Positions 33,682 to 44,519 of a stretch of 64,000 nucleotides of DNA are shown here, piece after piece. The notes under the pieces are model-generated. The model had not been told where the DNA came from, searched no databases, and saw only the letters and a list, made by a program, of their open reading frames with translations. Position numbers and translations under genes: made by a program. This stretch comes from Fomes fomentarius (lineage: Eukaryota > Basidiomycota > Agaricomycetes > Polyporales > Polyporaceae). Positions within the stretch are counted from its first letter, which is position 1; every line of letters begins with the position of its first letter. The stretch lies in the NCBI GenBank assembly GCA_022606135.1, contig JABYQN010000002.1, positions 868,001-932,000 on the forward strand, in the 5' to 3' direction.

Positions 33682-35622
33682 TCAGGGCGTCGCACGACCC
33701 GGCCATCTGATCACGGAGGTCAGTCTGGTGCGGCCGGTGCGGAGAGGATATCAACGAGGGGGCTTACCTGGGGTACAGCGAGCATTCACGGACGGTGTAG
33801 CGCTTCGCAAGCCACGCCAAGAACCGCTGGAGATCCTCTTAGCACGCCAGTACCTAGCTAGCGCAGCTAGTCAACAAGACTCACCTCGACACCGAGACCG
33901 TATCCACCATGTTCGCAGGTACCGTACTTGCGCTGGTCAGTGAACCAGTAGTACGGCGCGGGATCGATCCCCTCGCGCTTGTAGCCCTCGAACAGCTCCT
34001 CTAGATCCGAAATCCTCATCGAGCCACCGACGATCTCACCAACACCGGGCATGAGCAGGTCGACGCTCTCCGTGAACGTCGGACCGTCGTCCCCATCCGC
34101 CTTCTTGATCTTCTTCATGTAGAACGCCTTGAGCTCAGCGGGGAAGCTGTGCAGGAAGACAGGACGGGCGAGGATGTCGGTCATGCGACGCTCGGCGGCC
34201 TCGGCGATATCGTCGCCGACCTTGTGCTCGACCATGATTGGGTTGCCCTGCTCGTCCTTGATGACGTTGCCGTCGGCGTCCTCGGCCTCGTGCTTGATGT
34301 CGTGCTCGTTGAGCCACTTGATCGCGTCGGCGTACGCGAGGCGGAGGAAGGGGCGCGCGGGCGGGACGAAGTCTGGGTTGAGCTGCTTGATGAGCGCGGC
34401 GGAGATCGGGTCCTGCAGGAGCGAGTCGACGGTCTCGCAGATGACGGACTCGAGGTGGTTCATGAGGTCGTCGAAGGTGATGAACGCGAGCTCGCTCTCG
34501 AGGTGCGTGTACTCGCTCAGGTGCCGCCGCGTGTGCGAGTTCTCGGCGCGGAAGGACTCTTGGACGCAGAAGACGTCGCCGAGTGAGGGGAGGCAGGTCT
34601 CGAGGTAGAGCTGCGAGCTTTGCGTGAGGAAGGCAGGCTGGCTGTAGTAGTCGAGCTTGAAGAGCGTCGCACCGCCCTCGACTTGCGTCTGCACGAGACA
34701 CGGCGGGGTGACTTCGAGCAGGCTGTGCGAGGAGAGAACCTGGCGGAATGCGCTGAGGAGCGCGGAGCGCAGCTTGAGCACGGCAGAGGCTGTCTCGCCG
34801 CGAAGGACTAGATGGCGCAGATCGGCTTGGATGGAAGGGTCTGATTTCTATGTCCCAGAGTCATGACTAGAGATCTATCGTCAGATTGCCGGACTCACCT
34901 CGTTCAGGCGGTTGGTGAAAGCATCATCTCCACCGGGTGCTGCACCGAGCACCTGCCAGAAGTCCACGACCAGTTCGTGCCCGCCTGGTGCAGTCTGACC
35001 TTCCGGTACGACCTTGAGCGTACCCACCACTTCGATCGTGGACTCGAGCGTGAGAGTGAGTGCGTCGTACGTCTGCGCTACCTTTCCAGAGAGGACACAT
35101 TGCAGGTAGCCAGTGCCATCGCGAAGGACGATGAAGATGATCTCTTTTTGATCGCGGAGACGGTGAACCCAACCGGATGTTCGGATGCGTTTTGACCTGA
35201 GGGGGGTGAGGCTCCCGATCTTCGACTGCGGGAATATCAACTCGTCGTGCGCGAGTTGAGATAGGCTCTGCACGCACCTTGACCGCGGCGGGCAACGCAG
35301 GGTCCTCCTCGAGCACGATTTTCTTGCTCTCCTCGAGCTTCTTCTCTTTCCTCTCTCGCGCCTCTGCCCGCTCTTTTGCCTCCCGCTCAGCGAGCTCCTC
35401 AGCCTTCTTGCGCTTCTTCTCGATTCCGTCGGCGCCCTTCTTCGCCTTCTTCAGTGCGGACTGGGTTGGCTCTTCATATGTGCCCGACGCGTCCTTGCGG
35501 ATGGCATACGGACCTTCGGGATAGCTGTAGACAGCGAACGCGAGTGTCTGATAGGGAGCCTCGGGTGTTCCTTTGCCAGTCTCGTCCGAGCCGGTAGACT
35601 CATCGACGTGAATCGGGGCCAT
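33682..35622 (-). CDS. DED81: Asparaginyl-tRNA synthetase, cytosolic
   Basis: Class IIb aminoacyl-tRNA synthetase charging tRNA-Asn. Five exons, 35622-35278, 35225-34899, 34847-33885, 33826-33768 and 33706-33682, give 572 residues. The N-terminus has the eukaryote-specific leader with a lysine-rich coiled stretch (EKKRKKAEELAEREAKERAE). The OB-fold anticodon domain follows (RTSGWVHRLRDQKEIIFIVL; GYLQCVLSG). The catalytic core shows motif 2 (SFRAENSHTRRHLSEYTHLE, about 323-341) and motif 3 (GGYGLGVERF, about 538-547), and the protein ends in PGRATP as usual. The final exon is only 25 nt. The absence of a targeting peptide and the Lys-rich leader point to the cytosolic form. It is divergent from the ERV2-like gene with 440 bp between starts. 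Confidence 0.96.
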
Positions 35623-36064
35623 GGTGTGTATTCGGGTTGTGGTGGACGCTCGAGCTGACTATATGTTGCTCAGTCGAGTCAATCGAGGAGGGCGATGATG
35701 GTAGTGACTCACCAAAAGACGATATGGAACTTCAAATAAGGTCTCCCTAGAGATTGTTACCGTCTCCCGAACTTTTTAATGCCCGGACCAAAGCTTTATC
35801 GGATTCTGAAGGACGGCGGCTTATCTACGCGAGATTTCCGGCGTTTTGCAGCGGTGGCAACGAGCGGGCGACGACTTGCACTATGTACTGAAGTACTAAT
35901 AGTCCAACGATGTATTCGTCGTGCGCGATGGATGCGTCAGAGTCAACGAGAGAGCTGTGAACGACTTTGCACGAGTCGACCCAGCCGCGTCCCCAGCTGT
36001 CTCGGCCCACGTGCCTAAACGCCCATAAGCATCCTGTTCCACAACGCCCACGACGTCGTCAACA
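35623..36064. promoter_or_regulatory. Divergent promoter region, AsnRS / ERV2
   Basis: 442 bp between two divergent start codons with no coding sequence of its own, so both promoters must lie here. No clear TATA box was found for either gene. Confidence 0.5.
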
Positions 36065-37047
36065 ATGATTACAAGGTTCAGCAAAGCCTTCCTTTTCACC
36101 ACTCTCGCGCTCGTATGTTGCGCTCTTCTTCTTTTGGGAACTTTCATGGGTCTTGACCTGGTCTGGTGACAACGAACAGTTCCTTCTTGGGTCCCTGGCA
36201 CTACTACATCCGCCATCCCGGACATATGTCGACACATGGACGGGCGACCTCTTTGGTGAGGGTGGCCTTCTACCGCCTCCGCCAGCGCAGGGAGCGAAAG
36301 GTGCGGTGATTATGCCAAAACTCGGCAATGCTACTGCAAAGTGAGTGGGACGTTCGCAATCACGAGCTGGTCTCTTGACTGCTCCGCCCCGCGACAGAGC
36401 TGAGCTAGGCCGAGCAACATGGAAGCTCATGTGAGCCTTGCATCTCATTCTCATGGTCTGCGTCGTACTCATACGCCGCGAAGGCATACCATGACTCTCC
36501 GATTCCCCGAGGTATGTCTCGTGTGTGACCTGTATATATGCCCTGCCAACATCCCGTTGGACGTGCTCTCTGAATAGCAACCAGCACAAGATGAGCGTGA
36601 CGCACTCGACAACTACTTTCATCTTATGTCGCGGCTCTATCCATGTGGAGAATGCGCCACAGAGTTTCAATTGCTCCTCAAGAAGTTTCCGCCACAAGTA
36701 CGAGTTCTTCCATCCTGTGTACACCCCAATCCTGACCTCCTCGGACGCTTGCAGACTTCGTCACGGCGCGCCGCCGCAACTTGGTCAGATGATAAATCGT
36801 TTCGTTCCTTTTTTGAGATCCTAACGCCCCCTACAGGCTATGCTTTCTGCACAACCAAGTGAACGAGCGCCTTGGCAAGGCCGAATTCGACTGTGCCAAC
36901 CTCGACGCAACGTACGACTGTGGGTGCGGAGACGAGCCAGTAGGCTCTTCAAAGGCAGCCACGAACGATCCGATGGACCTGGAGCGCGACCCGAGTCGAG
37001 ACAAGGCCGCGATGGGTCTGGTCAAGGGAGGCAGAGCGTTGTCATAG
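36065..37047 (+). CDS. ERV2: FAD-linked sulfhydryl oxidase, ERV2-type
   Basis: Makes disulfides for the secretory pathway and passes electrons to oxygen; ER lumen. Seven exons, 36065-36112, 36180-36340, 36398-36430, 36484-36511, 36578-36697, 36755-36783 and 36837-37047, give 209 residues. The N-terminus (FLFTTLALFLLGSLALL) is a signal anchor that appears only after removal of the first intron. The Erv/ALR fold is shown by LGRATWKLMHTM, the active-site CGEC at 113-116, and HNQVNERLGK at 145-154. The FDC (159) pairs structurally with Cys142 in relatives. The CGC at 168-170 matches the shuttle cysteine pair of yeast Erv2, which is why I assign ERV2 rather than ERV1. Exons 3, 4 and 6 are very short (33, 28 and 29 nt), yet all phases agree. 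Confidence 0.93.
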
Positions 37048-38925
37048 GCTCGCCGGTCGTCTACGGTGAGCGCCTCGCGCTTTGAATGTGATATCATACC
37101 TTGGGTTGCCGGCTATTGTACGATTCATGGGGTCATAATGCAGGGGCTTCGTAACTTGTCCGTGAGCTGCTCTATCTCAAGACGCCGAAGTCCTAGTTGG
37201 ACCTCAGCAGTCAGCCGATGATAGTCGCGGATCCCGCTCGGATTTCACCGACCAGTACCGGCGGCCTCTGGCGAACCTCTTCTATCCAATCTGTGCTGTA
37301 TGTCTCACTAGTGGGAATCGTACGTGTGGATCAGAGAGCGGCTGTCCAGTTGAAGTGCACGGTCATCCCGCGGCGTCGTCCGAGTGCAAGGTGCATCTAC
37401 TTCTCTCACCTAGAATTCGACAATCGCCGTGCTCACAGGGGAGTGAAAGCATACACCTGTGACTCCCGTTGCGGGAGTGAGCAGGCTCAGCTCGCGAAAC
37501 TAACGCACGGTGCCACTACGACTCACCATGGTTTCGGTCAACGACTTGTTCGCCCATCACTGGCCGTACCGTCTCTGCGGATCGGTTGCCACGATCCATC
37601 AGACTGTACCTGTCTGACCGCGTGCTACGACTCGGATAACACTTCTAACAGACACAGTGCGACTCCGAGACGGGACCATACTTCGTCTCGGACAGAACAG
37701 CAACTGGGCGCCCTATCCCTACATGCTTATGCCGCCTATCGGTCCCGCATGAAACACTGGTATACGGTCGAAACCACGCTCGGAAAGTGTGTGAAATCAG
37801 GTAAGTGTCAGTCTATCTGAGGTCGTTGCCTCAGTGGTGCCTACGTGTTACCTTTCAGGGTTCGCTCTCACAAGCAACAGGATAGACACGTACGGGTATT
37901 GCCAAGTCCACTCATCGCGACGCTTGTGAAGACGGACCCGAGGGCATGGTTCGTTCCCGCTGAGCCTTCTTCTTGACGTGCGACTAAGAACCCTTCTCAG
38001 GTACGACGGACACCTTCAACATGCACATACTCACAGTGTACGCTTCAGATACCAACTGCTTCTATATGAGGTCGTCGACGTGGCCCTCCGTGAAAGGACC
38101 GTTGTACCCGTGGCCCCTATCATACGGAGCATTCAAAATCTCTGATACCTGTGGCTTCGGCGATTCCTTCTCTAAGATGACAGACGACAACGTCTTGCTG
38201 TTCTACCCATTGAAGAATCGTGCAACGACGGGAACATCCACTTCACGTAAGTTCTCAGATGCTCAGGAGGTCGGTTCCGAATTCAACTTCCGATGACTTC
38301 AGCGGTGACGCAGAATATGTGCTTATTACCATTACATGTGAATGACCGAATATAACCTCCATGTCCGAGCGAAAAAGACATGGCCGTATCGCCTTGCGCC
38401 AAGCCATGAGCGAAGCTTGAACTGCTTTCCCCCACCCCCAGTCTGGGGGTAACTCAAGGTCGTCTGCAACACAGCAAGCGGCCTCCTTCGTCGTGTCTTC
38501 AAACACTCGAATCGCACTCACTGGCATGTGGTGTACCTACTCTTTCGGTCGATCGTTGACATGGCTATCTGAGTTCGGACGGCTTTCAGGCACAGCCAGA
38601 GACCGCAGGGTTCTACAGTCCGTAATCGACGTACATTAGGCGAACCTACTCCGTGGTACTCGGGTATTGTTTCTCATGTACCGTCGTTTGGTACTTTGCG
38701 CCTGTGAGTCCATTGCTTGAATGTCTCATCGCTGAGTACTCATGCTAGGTTGACAGCACTGTGCCTGAAAGTCTGAGAAGAGAGGCGAAGAGCGAATCGG
38801 AAGCAACCTTTCACTCGTCCGCTTCAGGGTTGCTATAAAGACTGCCGAAGCAGCAGCAGTGGTCTGTACTCAGAGGACGCAGTTGCCCGCCCACTCCTAC
38901 GACACTCCACTAGCCACCGTCGAGA
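37048..38925. other. 1.9-kb region with possible degenerate coding sequence
   Basis: A 207-codon frame at 37197-37820 (+) and a 91-codon frame at 38021-38296 (+) occur with AG/GT-like junctions around them. No start context, conserved domain or coherent splice chain could be built. This may be an unrecognised or decaying gene; I do not call it. Confidence 0.35.
38834..38839 (+). promoter_or_regulatory. TATA box of secreted protein gene
   Basis: TATAAA 92 nt upstream of the ATG at 38926; position and exact consensus make it the best TATA box in the window. Confidence 0.6.
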
Positions 38926-39387
38926 ATGTTCTTCACCACCCCCGCTCTCGTCGCCGCACTCTTCTCCCTGGCCGTCCAGGCCTCGCCCGCGCCCGCGCCC
39001 GACACCGTCGCGCCCGGCACCACCACCTCCACCAATCCCAGCGACTTCCCCGTCGCGAACATCGGCAGCCTTTCGCCCAAGCCGGACGTCAGTGGCGTGA
39101 ACACCGCCGTCGCGCTCGCAGAGTTCCCCGCGACGCTCCTCCTCTTCCGGAACCTGCAATGCTCGGGGCAGGTCACCCAGGTCAACCTGTCGGCCACGCC
39201 GGCGAACGAGTGCTTCGTCTCCCCGTCCGACTTCAACTCGGTCGCGGTCTCGCAGCCGAGCAACCAGGGCCTGCCGTTCGGCGTCGGCGTCGGGCCAAGC
39301 CCGTGCCAGCAGTTCGCGCAGATCCCCAGGGTCAACACCTGTTTCAACATCAACGGCGGTCCCTTCAGTGACTACACTGTCGACTGA
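38926..39387 (+). CDS. Small secreted four-cysteine protein
   Basis: Intronless frame of 153 residues with a clear signal peptide (MFFTTPALVAALFSLAVQAS, cleavage probably near residue 20). The mature protein is Pro/Thr/Ser-rich at first (PAPAPDTVAPGTTTSTN), then contains four cysteines (LQCSG, NECFV, SPCQQF, NTCFN), compatible with two disulfides. No enzyme domain is seen. Codon choice is strongly C-ending, as in highly expressed fungal genes, and a perfect TATAAA is placed 92 nt upstream. I do not recognise the family; it could be an effector-like or cell-wall protein. Confidence 0.8.
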   Translation: MFFTTPALVAALFSLAVQASPAPAPDTVAPGTTTSTNPSDFPVANIGSLSPKPDVSGVNTAVALAEFPATLLLFRNLQCSGQVTQVNLSATPANECFVSPSDFNSVAVSQPSNQGLPFGVGVGPSPCQQFAQIPRVNTCFNINGGPFSDYTVD

Positions 39388-40751
39388 GCGGGCAACGTGA
39401 CAGTTCTTGGGGGTGGGTTGAAACTTTCGTCGTAGTGATGACATGCGCTAAATTGCGGGTATGCTTATAGCTGAAGGCGTATGAAAAAGCTTAGGGGGGC
39501 TTTGCAAAGTTAGATGTATGGAGACTCCACGTTGGCTACTTATTTCGATTTCGTCTGTATATGTATGGTCATTGTTGGGTGATCGCTCGGTGCGGTACGT
39601 CGCCGCGCGAGTGATTCGGTTGGAGGGTTATCGTGTATGTAACTCGTATCGGAACATGGTTGCCAGGTTCTCATCCGTTCGGAGACCCGACCTCAGCATT
39701 ATGTTTCATCAGCATATAGGTAGCTGGTAGGCGGGATACAACGGGATCTTTCGAGGACATATTCATACAACGTGGACTTTGTCATGATCCTGAGTACATA
39801 ACCGTACTCCCTATCCAAGCACCTCCGCCCGATGAGTCCCGAATCCTTGTTCTACGATCCTCCTCCCCTGCGGGACGCCCCCGCCCGAAGTAGTCTCAGT
39901 GGAAGTGCCCTAGTAACAGGTCCGACCATGGCAGAGACACATCGACGATGGAAGCAGGACGAGGAGTAAGACTAGTAGCACGAATGATACCGTGACCCGC
40001 CCCCAGATCTACCATCCTCAGCTTGATCAGACTCAGCAGCAGCAGCTTCCGCTGCGAGGCGGCTGGTGCGTCGGTGGGTTGTCCAAGCGTAGAAGTACAG
40101 GCAACCGTCGTCGCGCGGCGGATTCACGGTCGATTGTGTCGAAGTCGAAGTCGAATGGAAAGTCGAACGGCAGCACCCGCATGCGCCGGCGAAGCTCCCA
40201 GTCGTCGAAGCTGTCTCTGAGCACCGGGTGGTCGAGACCCGATTTACATAGCACGCTGAGGAATAGCGACTTACGAATACGAATACGAGTTCGGTGCGGT
40301 GTTATGGACCCCGACTTGTTGCTGCTGCGGTCCGATTGGCAAAGGAGGTGAGAGGCACGAGAAACTGTGAGCCTACACTGAGGAGAGAAGGGATGAACGA
40401 CCAGTTCAAAGCCCTCATTGGCCTGATTCGACGGAGTTTCACAACTGACTTAGCTCGATGACGGTGGCATCCGCCGTATTGCAGTACAGAGCGCGAGTTC
40501 AAGAGGCAGAGCATGGCAGCCGATCTACCTCCGGTGGCGATACTATGTGCGCTATTCGGAGAGTGTGCCAGACTGTAGAGCAGAGTGCACTGCCTAGTGG
40601 TGCACGTTACCCGCATGAGCGATCCACGAGGCTGCACGTCAATCGGATAAGCTTGGTTGCGGTGCCCTAGTCGAATGCACGTAGTATATTACTCAGAGGA
40701 ACAGCGATGCGTCTGACGTCTTCTCTACCTCTTCGTTGCCACCTACTAGCC
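39388..40751. other. Region between secreted protein gene and F-box array
   Basis: About 1.36 kb. The part up to about 40530 holds only chance frames, including a 119-codon one (39992-40351) with low-complexity Ser/Arg. From about 40575 on, the sequence resembles the segment upstream of the other F-box copies and so belongs to the array. Confidence 0.4.
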
Positions 40752-42013
40752 ATGGACAACAGTCGCCTCCCTGTCGAGACGTGCGAGCAAATTATCGACT
40801 CACTCATCTACGCTTGCCGTCTATATGGCGAAAGTGAGTACCGCCCTTGGTACCTCACCGCCCTCGTCTGTTCCGCGTGGCTCCCTCGAAGCCGCTTCAA
40901 TCTGTACAGCAAAGTGGTAGTATGGACGCCAGAATAGGTCGACCCCCTCTTCCGAACCCTGCAAGAATGTTCCCATCTCGCAGAACTGGTCGTCGAGCTC
41001 GAAGTGGATGGGGCCTATTGCTACATATCTTTTACGCCACTCGCTCCCCTACTGAAGAACTGCAGCATCCTCGACCTCTCCAGAGTAGACTGGGTGGAAT
41101 ACCCACCTCGCTTTGCAGACACATGTCTGTACCCGCTCTCATCGTTGGGAATTGTTGAGCTGAGGTTGAAAGTACCAAAATCAATGGCTCGTGGCCTCAT
41201 GCGCTTCATCCCCTCACTCACAAAATTTGAAGAACTCACTCTTGATGCGGATTATTCCTTGCGGAAACTGGGGCCAGTTCAAGCATTCCTCGCTCGGCGC
41301 TCACAAAACGCGAAGCCCGTAGCACTCTCACAGCTGAAGAAGCTCCACTTGGATGTGCGTAATCTTTATGAAAGGCGTTACTTCAAGTACCTACTCTGAT
41401 CCGGATGGCTTCCACAGTCCTTTGTATCCACGATATTTCCGCCGCATTACTTTGGAGACGCTGTGGTGGACCTATCTCTCAGAATTGCGGGTTGTTCACG
41501 TATGTGCTATTGCTATCCGTATCTCGTCTCGAACTCACCAACAGTAGATGAACTGCTGCAGTGCATTCAAAACTTTCACCGATTACAAACACTCATCATC
41601 GACCTCTCAGACAAGCAGGATTGCACCTATAATCTTGAGGCAACGAGCAAAATCGAGACACTCCTCTCGACTTTGAAGAGTGTACCATCAAGCTCAGCTC
41701 TGCATGTTCTGAGCATACCTTGCGACCTACTTTCACTTACACGGGATCAGGGAGAATTCCATTAGAGAGAAGCAGCTACTTCACTAGCCGCAGTGGTCTA
41801 CTGGAGCTTTTGTTTGGAGCGGATACGAAGTTGGTTCTAGATGGGTTTCCCTCATTGGCTCGACTCGACTTCAGTGTGAATGAGAACGACAAAGACTATG
41901 ATGGCGTACGGTGGAAGAAAGAGATGGTCCGCCGGCTGCCTAGTTTTGTACAAATCCAGTGTGAATGCCGAGTAAGGTATCGCTGTATGCGCCTCAGGGT
42001 CCTAGGTGGGTAG
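40752..42013 (+). pseudogene. F-box gene array copy 1 (decayed)
   Basis: Homologous along its length to the intact copies at 51.9 and 58.4 kb. It begins with a good F-box (SRLPVETCEQIIDSL, then LVCSAWLPRSRFNLY) but an in-frame TAG at 40935-40937 cuts it after 61 residues. Beyond the stop the same frame continues normally (LAPLLKNCSILDLS, ELRLKVPKSMARGLMRFI). The exon 1 donor (GTGCGT) and the GTATGT of intron 2 are still present. A second lesion is a frameshift around 41720-41765, after which reading resumes in another frame (SGLLELLFGADTKLVLD). The acidic C-terminal exons of the intact copies are not recognisable. I read this as an old, inactive copy; a short protein from the first 61 codons cannot be excluded. 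Confidence 0.75.
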
Positions 42014-42787
42014 GTGTACTACTAGTATGCGGTTTTCAACGCGGTGTGTCTCGAGATGACTGACAACATCCGATAGATTGGCTCATTCAGCGTTCCGTGT
42101 GGCCAGTAGAAACAGCCTGTCATCTATCACACTGCATTATCGTGCTGGTCCCGAATATGCCACCCATGATCAATGAGGCATAGGCTGTGTGGCTTGGATG
42201 AGTGGGGAAAGGATGGCGCCTGTCATTGACAGATTTCGCACCTCGTGCATTGCCCTTCACACGCTTCTTTGTACTTCTGTCCTCAGTGTTCCCAGCTAGT
42301 ACGATGACTGCTATCATACTATACATGCTGGACCACACTCTGCCGCTGTATCATTCAGGGAAGCATTCGCACTGATTCCGAGAGCTTTGAATGGTCATGA
42401 TCCATCGAAGGGAAGTGATTGTAAAGTACCCGTTCCTTTCCTCTCCTCGAGTGTTACCCGCTTCTGCATAGCATCACCAAGACCGACCGTGGCTCTCATT
42501 AGTAGGCAGTACCTTGTCCTGTGAAGCTCCTTCCACCATTAGGCATACTCCCACACTTCCGGCCACAATTTTGCCGACAGCCAACAGCCTGAGTCGGCAC
42601 CGATTCCGTGCACTGCCAAGCAGTACCACGGGTTGACAGGAAAGATCCATGACCTACATCAATTGGATACGGGCCATGGTACTATCGTTACGCGCATGTG
42701 AAATATATGAAGAGTAGCGCAGCGATGCAATTTACATCGTCTCCATCTTCTGCACTTTGTTCCTGCACCTACTAGTACTACTAGTTC
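42014..42787. repeat. Array spacer between F-box copies 1 and 2
   Basis: Non-coding. The part near 42120-42300 (GTCATTGACAGATTTCGCAC and surroundings) resembles blocks at about 51070-51250 and 57620-57780, so it is array sequence that has diverged. Confidence 0.55.
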
Positions 42788-43895
42788 ATGGACGGCAGCC
42801 GCTTCCCTATCGAGCTGTGCGAGCACATTATCGACTCATTTAGAGGTGTATTTAGGCGGTGCCTGTGCTACATCTCCCTCGTCTGTTCCGCTTGGCTCCC
42901 TCGAAGCCGCTTCGATCTCTACCACGAAGTTCACCTATGGGGGCCAGAAGACGCCGAGCTCCTCTTCCGAACCCTGGAAGAAAGCCCACTTCTTGCATCT
43001 CTAGATGTCGAGCTCCATGTGTTAGACAACAACTACATGCAGTTCACGCAGCTCGCTCGCCTACTGAAGAACTGCACCATCCTCAACCTCTTCATGAATA
43101 ACTGGCTGTACTACCCTCCTCGCTTTGCAGACACATGCCTGTACCAGTTCTCCTTGTTGAGAATTGTAGAGCTGGAAGTCGTTGCGCCGGGATCCTTAGC
43201 TCCTGGCATCCTGTGCTTCATCCGCTCACTCACAAAGTTGGAAAAACTCACCCTTTGGGGAATAATTATAAAGAAGGGCCGGTTCCAACAATCAACCCTC
43301 GGGGCTTACGAATCGGAAAGCCTGCAGCGTTTTCAAAGCTCAAGAAGCTCGAGTTGGTGGTGCGTAATCTTCCCAAAATGCTTTTCCTCTGATCCTGATG
43401 GTTCCTGGCACAGTACGATGTTGTATCCTTTAACTATCCGCTGCATTACTTCGGAGATGCTGTGGTGGACCTGTCTGTCTCTGTCACTTCTCTTTCCGGA
43501 TGAGATATCAGGTACGAGTTCTTTCTACCCATTGTTCTCTGACTGATCACCGACAGATGGAATGCTGTGGTGCATTCAAGATTTTCACCAGCTACAAAAA
43601 TTCCACATCAGTGTTCCGTCACACAACCATCGGTCAAGTCACGTCAGCGCGCTCTTCTCTATTCTGAGGAAAGTGTCATCGGGCTCAGCTCTCTGTGCTC
43701 TGAGCATTGACTGGTATCCTGAAGACGGTACTCCGGGGAAGTGCGAAAGCTACCTCGTTGACCGCGGTGGTCTACTAGACATACTAGTCAGGTGGATGCA
43801 TCCCAACTTCCGGTGCTGCTGGATCGCTTCGCGAGGCTGGACGTGGGCTGTGCGAGTTGGAAATTGGCGGAGGAACAGAACCTTGGGCGGGTGAT
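42788..43895 (+). pseudogene. F-box gene array copy 2 (decayed)
   Basis: Starts with an intact F-box (SRFPIELCEHIIDSF, LVCSAWLPRSRFDLY) and runs on through RLLKNCTILNLF and FADTCLYQFSLL. A one-base frameshift between about 43255 and 43285 then shifts the continuing homology (KEGPVPTINPRG, AAFSKLKKLEL) to another frame. A second frameshift lies near 43790-43800, where the LPVLLDRFARLD segment moves frame again. The donor GTGCGT after LKKLELV survives. The 3' acidic exons are absent. The first 252-codon frame is therefore partly a misread. Most likely a pseudogene. Confidence 0.72.
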
Positions 43896-44519
43896 GATTG
43901 GGAGGGTCGGCATCGTCTACGTGTGGACACTTCTTTGGTCCAAATCCAGTGCGAGCGCTGAGTTAGGTCTCGCTTTATGCGGTTCAGGGTCCGAGGACAG
44001 GTGTATACGGTTCTCAACTAGTTGTGTTGTCTCACAATTACTGACCAGAAACGACCGGTCACACTCGTGCTTTCCTCACCGATGAGGCTGTTGTGCGCGC
44101 CTCTCATGACCCACTTTCCAACTTGTGCGTTCCGCTCCTGTGCTTCTGTTCTCCAGGTGATCTACTGGCTCTCCGCCACTGCATAATTGAGGCAAGCAAT
44201 ACACGCCGACCTCCGAGAGCTTGACATGGTCAAGTTCCATCACAGGAACATGGCTGACAGCTTGGATGCACCAATCCCATCTTGGGGTCCTCTGATCCCG
44301 ACTTCGTTCAACGATCAAGGATAATTTACACCGTATGTGGACTGATCAGAGCATCCTTTGCAGAATATGCTAAGTTAGATCAGACACATGCGCACTGCTA
44401 CTGCGGATTGACATGAGGAACCCATGAGGCTGTACCTCAATCAGACGGATTTTTTTAAGAGTACTAGAGCGGCCATTCCTCTAGTAACCCCCTCTCCATC
44501 TCCCAGACTTCGTTGCGCT
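43896..44519. repeat. Array spacer between F-box copies 2 and 3
   Basis: Non-coding. Contains the conserved pre-F-box segment of the array (around 44250-44440, including GCTGACAGCTTGGATGCACC) also present before copies 4 and 5. Confidence 0.6.

Noticed and set aside
34129..34701. Frames on both strands over the AsnRS exon
   Set aside because: GC-rich third positions of the real synthetase exon keep other frames open; products are compositionally odd and without domains.
42788..43546. 252-codon frame of F-box copy 2 taken as a full gene
   Set aside because: The last 80 codons are out of frame with family homology, which continues in another frame after a one-base shift.
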